Source: Xanthobacteraceae bacterium (GTDB lineage: Bacteria > Pseudomonadota > Alphaproteobacteria > Rhizobiales > Xanthobacteraceae). Taken from it: 8,394 nucleotides of DNA. Below are positions 5,502 through 8,394 of the stretch, piece by piece. Where the stretch lies: positions 1 to 8,394 of the forward strand of contig JASHQO010000289.1 in the NCBI GenBank assembly GCA_030039105.1, written 5' to 3'. Under the pieces are notes generated by a model. It did not search any database. It had not been told where the DNA came from and was given only the letters and a program-made list of their open reading frames with translations. The number at the start of each line of letters is the position of its first letter. Position 1 is the stretch's first letter. The position numbers and the translations under genes were made by a program.

Positions 5502-5951
5502 TTAGGCGCCCTTCAGCTTCGCATTGCATTGGCTGTAATAGCCGCCGCCCTTCTGGATCCACTTCAGGCCGCCGTTGCCGTTGCCCGCCTTGTTGGCGTG
5601 GTATTGGTCGAGGCAGGTCTCGCGGCGGGCCTTGCCGGGCGAGTCCTTCGAGTATTTGGGATCGACCGCGTGCGGGAACACGGCATTGCCGATCGCGACC
5701 GGCGCGGGCGCGGCAGCCGGGGCCGGCGCGGGAGCGGCTGCCGGAGCGGCTGCCGGTGTGGCACTGGCTTCGGAACCGCATTGCGCCTTGCGGAAGTCGT
5801 TCCACTTCATGCCGTTGAGCGTGTTGTTTGCCTTGGCCTCTTTGTATTTTGCGCTGCACTCGGTCATCGTCAGGGCGCTGGCCGACGTGCTTTGCAATGC
5901 GACGGCGGCAAGGACCGCACCGGCGCAGATCGCGACATAACGTAGTGTCAT
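5502..5951 (-). CDS. Secreted protein with two Cys-Tyr-Lys-Trp-Cys repeats, function unknown
   Basis: A 149-residue precursor that I do not recognise as a named family. A signal peptide ends near STSASA (about residue 26). Repeat 1 runs from C32 to C58 and repeat 2 from C113 to C142. Both have C-x3-Y, then a K-W pair with Trp exactly 14 residues after the Tyr (Y36/W50 and Y117/W131), preceded by an Asn/Gly-rich turn (NNTLNGMKW and NGNGGLKW), and a closing Cys. Between them lies an Ala/Pro linker (about 64-85) and a segment with VFPHAVDPKYSKDSPGKARR. Two disulfide-closed small domains in the periplasm are likely. The start at 5949-5951 has GGAGGAA at 5959-5965. It sits between the YidB-like and PsiF-repeat genes, and shares the plan of Ala/Pro linker plus paired-Cys basic motif with the latter. 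Confidence 0.8.
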   Translation of the reverse strand: MTLRYVAICAGAVLAAVALQSTSASALTMTECSAKYKEAKANNTLNGMKWNDFRKAQCGSEASATPAAAPAAAPAPAPAAAPAPVAIGNAVFPHAVDPKYSKDSPGKARRETCLDQYHANKAGNGNGGLKWIQKGGGYYSQCNAKLKGA

Positions 5952-5997
5952 GGCAGTGTTCCTCCGTTGTATGCCTGAAGCGTTGGCGAACGGCCGG

Positions 5998-6561
5998 CTA
6001 GAGCGACCGCGACAATTCCTGTTCCGTCGGCAACCGGCCATCAGGCGTGAGCTGGTTGACGGCCTCCGGCAAATATCGGCTCAACCCCGCTAGCAAATCT
6101 TGGCGCGACAATCCAGTGTGCGCCATCAAGGTGCTGATCTGATCCGAACCCAGAGCTTGGGCGAGATCGTCCGACGAGATCGTTTTGTTCGGGCCGCTGC
6201 CAACCCAGGTCTTGGCGACCTCGCCCTGCCCACTTTGCTGCATCTGCTTGAGCAGATCGTTGAGCCCGCCGGACAGCACGCTTCCCGCCGCGCCGCCGGC
6301 AAGCAAACCGCCGAGGCCGGTCTTGAGAAGCTCGCCAAGTCCTCCGGAAACACCACCGGGCTGAGCGCCGCTACCGGTACCCTGGTGCGGAGCCGGCGCC
6401 GCCGCGCTCGGCTGGGCCGTAAAGCTTTTCACCGCTTTGTAGGCAAGCAGGCCGAGGATCGCCATGGTGATGGGCGACATGCCACCACCGCTGCCGGTCG
6501 ACGGACCGCTCGGTCCGCGCGGGCCATGCTGCATACCGTTGAGAACGTCGATCAGACCCAT
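5998..6561 (-). CDS. YidB-like (DUF937-type) protein
   Basis: A 187-residue protein. It begins MGLIDVLNGMQHG, continues with a Gly/Pro/Ser-rich stretch (about 12-28), a hydrophobic segment PITMAILGLLAYKAVKSF (about 30-47), an Ala/Pro/Gly linker, a Gly-rich GLGGLLAGGAAGSVLSGGL (about 82-100), and a C-terminal domain. That domain (about 98-187) has the YidB hallmarks NDLLKQMQQSGQGEVAKTWV, NKTISSDDLAQALG and LSRQDLLAGLSRYLPEAVNQLTPDGRLPT. YidB-family proteins are widespread and uncharacterised; the domain is short and helical. The start at 6559-6561 has GGAGG at 6568-6572, 6 bases upstream; the open frame beyond it to 6666 is not family-like. The Cys-repeat gene starts 46 bp after its stop, so the three small genes may form an operon. 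No function is assigned. Confidence 0.82.
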   Translation of the reverse strand: MGLIDVLNGMQHGPRGPSGPSTGSGGGMSPITMAILGLLAYKAVKSFTAQPSAAAPAPHQGTGSGAQPGGVSGGLGELLKTGLGGLLAGGAAGSVLSGGLNDLLKQMQQSGQGEVAKTWVGSGPNKTISSDDLAQALGSDQISTLMAHTGLSRQDLLAGLSRYLPEAVNQLTPDGRLPTEQELSRSL

Positions 6562-6720
6562 TTTTCGCCTCCGTTTCGCATCGCTTGAATGGGGCGCCGC
6601 AGCGCCCCGCGCTGTCATCGGACAGAGTGCTGCCCAATTATGGTCGAAATCGCACACACCGAGCATGCGCTCGATTGGACTAAGGGCCGATGACAGCGGC
6701 GTTGCAGATTGCCGCCAGGC
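6562..6720. promoter_or_regulatory. Intergenic region upstream of the YidB-like gene, with a small hairpin
   Basis: The gap between the class II aldolase stop and the YidB-like start probably holds the promoter of the small-gene group, though I see no clear boxes. GGGGCGC (6591-6597) pairs with GCGCCCC (6602-6608) around a CGCA loop, 29 bp upstream of the YidB-like start. It could instead be the transcript end of the aldolase message. Confidence 0.3.
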
Positions 6721-7488
6721 TCAGCCCTTGTGCGCGTGGTCGTGATGGGCGTGGTCTTCCGGCTTGCCGATCCGGTCGCCGCAGCCGGCCCGCGTCGCCC
6801 AATATTCCCAGGCGCGCCAGGTTTCCGGCATGTTCGGCCGATAGCCTGCGGCGCGCGCGGCGATCTCGCCCTTCGACAGCGGCTTCGGCTTGCCGCCCAT
6901 GCGCATCGCATTCATCTGCACCCGGGCGTTGCGCGGCAGATAGACCGACAGCCGCACCACCTCGATGATGGAGCGCGCCGCCGAGGCAAAGCCGTGGCCG
7001 CGCATCAGCGCAACATGGCCCTTGCCCAAGCACTTGGCGAGGTCGCGGCCTTGCGCCATGTTGCGCACCAACAAGTCGGTGTCGCCGAATTTCTTGCGAA
7101 TGTCCCACACCGGCACCTTGCCGCCGATGAAGCTGCCGGAATGGATCACCGGCTCGAGCGGCTTGTTGATCAGGCCGAACGGCAGCGTGTCCTCGGCGTG
7201 GGCATGCACCACCGCCACGACGTCGGGCCGTGCCTCGAAAATCGCCGCATGAATGAAGCGCTCGAGATAAGGCGGACGCTGGTCGTTGATCGGTTCGCCC
7301 TCCTGGTCGAACTCGATCAGATCGTGGCGCTCGACCAGCTCAGGCGCGCGCGAGCGCGACATGAAGAAGCGTCTGGGATTGTCGGGATGGCGCACGCTGA
7401 TGTGGCCGTAGGCGTCGACCACATCTTCGTTGGCGAGGATGCGGTTGGCGACCACGAGGTCGCGCAACAGGTCTTCGAGTTGGCTCAT
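6721..7488 (-). CDS. Class II aldolase/adducin-family protein, possible decarboxylase
   Basis: A 255-residue cytoplasmic protein of the class II aldolase/adducin fold (L-fuculose-phosphate aldolase relatives), which uses a divalent metal. The catalytic-type Glu76 (LERFIHAA), metal ligands His95 and His97 (VVHAHAED), and third ligand His165 (MRGHGFA) are all present, and the Glu-His spacing of 19 equals that of fuculose aldolase (Glu73, His92). The fold also includes sugar-phosphate epimerases and PhtC-type 3,4-dihydroxyphthalate decarboxylases. The neighbouring 4,5-dihydroxyphthalate decarboxylase-like gene makes an aromatic-acid role plausible, but the substrate is not proven. The C-terminus is a His-rich tail (DHAHHDHAHKG, five His within 246-253), possibly a metal-loading or metal-binding end. 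The start at 7486-7488 (MSQLEDLLRDLV) has AGGAAG at 7495-7500; the longer frame to 7542 is not family-like. It lies 140 bp after the decarboxylase-like gene. Confidence 0.87.
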   Translation of the reverse strand: MSQLEDLLRDLVVANRILANEDVVDAYGHISVRHPDNPRRFFMSRSRAPELVERHDLIEFDQEGEPINDQRPPYLERFIHAAIFEARPDVVAVVHAHAEDTLPFGLINKPLEPVIHSGSFIGGKVPVWDIRKKFGDTDLLVRNMAQGRDLAKCLGKGHVALMRGHGFASAARSIIEVVRLSVYLPRNARVQMNAMRMGGKPKPLSKGEIAARAAGYRPNMPETWRAWEYWATRAGCGDRIGKPEDHAHHDHAHKG

Positions 7489-7534
7489 GGGTGTCTTCCT
7501 GAAGGGACGGAACGTCTTAGGGTTTCGCAATCCT

Positions 7535-7596
7535 CCGCTCATTCCCGCGCAAGCGGGAATCCAGTTCTGGGTCCCCGCTTGCGCGGGGACGAGCGG
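7535..7596. repeat. 62-bp near-perfect palindrome with two GCAA/TTGC-loop hairpins
   Basis: CCGCTC (7535-7540) pairs with GAGCGG (7591-7596), and CCAG with CTGG around the centre at 7565/7566. Within each arm is its own 8-bp hairpin: ATTCCCGC-GCAA-GCGGGAAT (7541-7560) and GTCCCCGC-TTGC-GCGGGGAC (7571-7590). The whole can form a cruciform, or two separate stem-loops in RNA. It lies between the decarboxylase-like and aldolase genes and looks like a dispersed extragenic repeat of Bradyrhizobium relatives. Confidence 0.78.
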
Positions 7597-7628
7597 ATGG
7601 ATTAGCGAACTGGCTCATCGAATACGCG

Positions 7629-8394
7629 TCAGCCGTAGGTCGGCACGAACAGATCGTCGACCTTGACGGCCCGCTCGGTCAAGCCGAGCGTCTGCTGATA
7701 GGTGATGAGGGCCTCGATGGTGCGGCGGTTCGGCTCGACGCCGTAAGGCCACGGATCGCCATTGAAGACCTCCCAGATGTCGTCGATCTCGCGCATCAAA
7801 TACGGCGTCATGTAGCGCACTGCGCGCAAGTTGAATAATTTCTGCAGCGCGATCTGCTTCGATTTGACGAAGGCGTCGTACAGGCTCGTCGCCACGAACG
7901 GATAGCGCTCATAGACGCTCCTCTTGATGGCGACGGTGTGCATGATCGGATAGAGGCCCTTGCGCTTGTAGAGGTCGGTGTCGACATCGACGTAGTTCGG
8001 GAACAGGCGCACGATGTCGGGGTTGGTGCGGATTTCCTCGGGCAGGCTGGTGCCGAGCGTGGCGTCGATCTCGCCGGCGGCGAGAAGCTGGCCCAGCGTT
8101 TTGTTGGACTTATTGTTCTCGATCATCATTTTTTTCAACAGCGGCAGCACCGTCGGCTGGCCGTGCGAACCCGCCTCGTTCATGGCGCTTTGCAGCCAGC
8201 ACACTTTGGTGAGATCGACGCCGAATTCGTGGTGCAGGATGCCGTTGATGAAGACCGCGGCGGTCATGGTGTAGAGCGGCACGCCGATGCGCTTGCCCTC
8301 GAGGTCTTTGGGCGTCTTGATGCCGGCCTTCTTGTTGATGGCGATGAAGCCCATGCGGAAGGCGATCGAGGGGAACACCGGAATGGCGACGAAC
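7629..8394 (-). CDS. 4,5-dihydroxyphthalate decarboxylase-like protein (periplasmic-binding-protein fold), partial
   Basis: The C-terminal 254 residues of a protein whose N-terminus lies beyond the right edge. It matches the 4,5-dihydroxyphthalate decarboxylase (Pht5) family, which has the fold of substrate-binding proteins and is often annotated as an ABC-transporter solute-binding protein. Visible hallmarks are FVAIPVFPSIAFR, then LEGKRIGVPLYTMTAAVFIN, TLGQLLAAGEIDATLG, KGLYPIMHTVAIKRSVYERYPF, and WPYGVEPNRRTIEALITYQQ close to the C-terminus. Pht5 removes one carboxyl group from 4,5-dihydroxyphthalate to give protocatechuate. The usual length is about 320-340 residues, so roughly 75-90 are missing. 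A GTG at 8376-8378 is internal, since homology continues upstream through FVAIP. A solute-binding or other decarboxylase role remains possible because the missing N-terminus would show whether there is a signal peptide. Confidence 0.85.
   Translation of the reverse strand, partial: FVAIPVFPSIAFRMGFIAINKKAGIKTPKDLEGKRIGVPLYTMTAAVFINGILHHEFGVDLTKVCWLQSAMNEAGSHGQPTVLPLLKKMMIENNKSNKTLGQLLAAGEIDATLGTSLPEEIRTNPDIVRLFPNYVDVDTDLYKRKGLYPIMHTVAIKRSVYERYPFVATSLYDAFVKSKQIALQKLFNLRAVRYMTPYLMREIDDIWEVFNGDPWPYGVEPNRRTIEALITYQQTLGLTERAVKVDDLFVPTYG

Noticed and set aside
5056..5505. Plus-strand frames across the PsiF and Cys-repeat genes
   Set aside because: They lack ribosome sites and motifs, while the minus-strand genes have signal peptides, ribosome sites and conserved Cys motifs.
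8376..8378. GTG as the start of the decarboxylase-like protein
   Set aside because: The frame continues to the window edge with FVAIP before it, matching the family, so it is an internal Val codon.

Overview
This is a GC-rich window with the codon use and extragenic repeats of a Bradyrhizobium/Rhodopseudomonas-type alphaproteobacterium (order Rhizobiales/Hyphomicrobiales). The assignment rests on protein style and on repeat families that look like those common in that group; there is no rRNA or tRNA to anchor it.

Layout, left to right. A partial enoyl-CoA hydratase (minus strand) runs off the left edge. Diverging from it is a plus-strand run: a two-domain universal stress protein (538-1380), a DoxX-like membrane protein (1401-1874), two 260-residue alpha/beta hydrolases (1947-2729 and 2826-3608), and a bicupin ring-cleavage dioxygenase of the gentisate/salicylate 1,2-dioxygenase type (3783-5000). 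Converging on these from the right is a minus-strand group: a partial 4,5-dihydroxyphthalate decarboxylase-like protein (7629 to the right edge), a class II aldolase/adducin-family protein (6721-7488), a YidB-like protein (5998-6561), a small secreted protein with two Cys...Cys repeats (5502-5951) and a PsiF-repeat secreted protein (5221-5472).

The enzymes suggest catabolism of an aromatic acid. Two unrelated families that include dihydroxyphthalate decarboxylases lie side by side. A mononuclear-iron cupin dioxygenase could cleave a hydroxylated aromatic acid without a catechol intermediate. A PcaD-like hydrolase with an intact Ser-Asp-His triad could open a lactone product, and an enoyl-CoA hydratase lies nearby. 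The substrate is not evident from sequence. The first hydrolase has lost its nucleophile (the GxSxG position reads T-V-A-A-A) but keeps the Asp and His positions, so it looks like a pseudoenzyme beside its active paralogue.

Between genes there are several palindromic REP-like elements (1875-1918, 2730-2805, 5148-5219, 7535-7596); three of them touch or nearly touch a stop codon. A perfect 13-bp-stem hairpin follows the dioxygenase gene. No tRNA, rRNA, CRISPR array, transposase or phage gene was seen.
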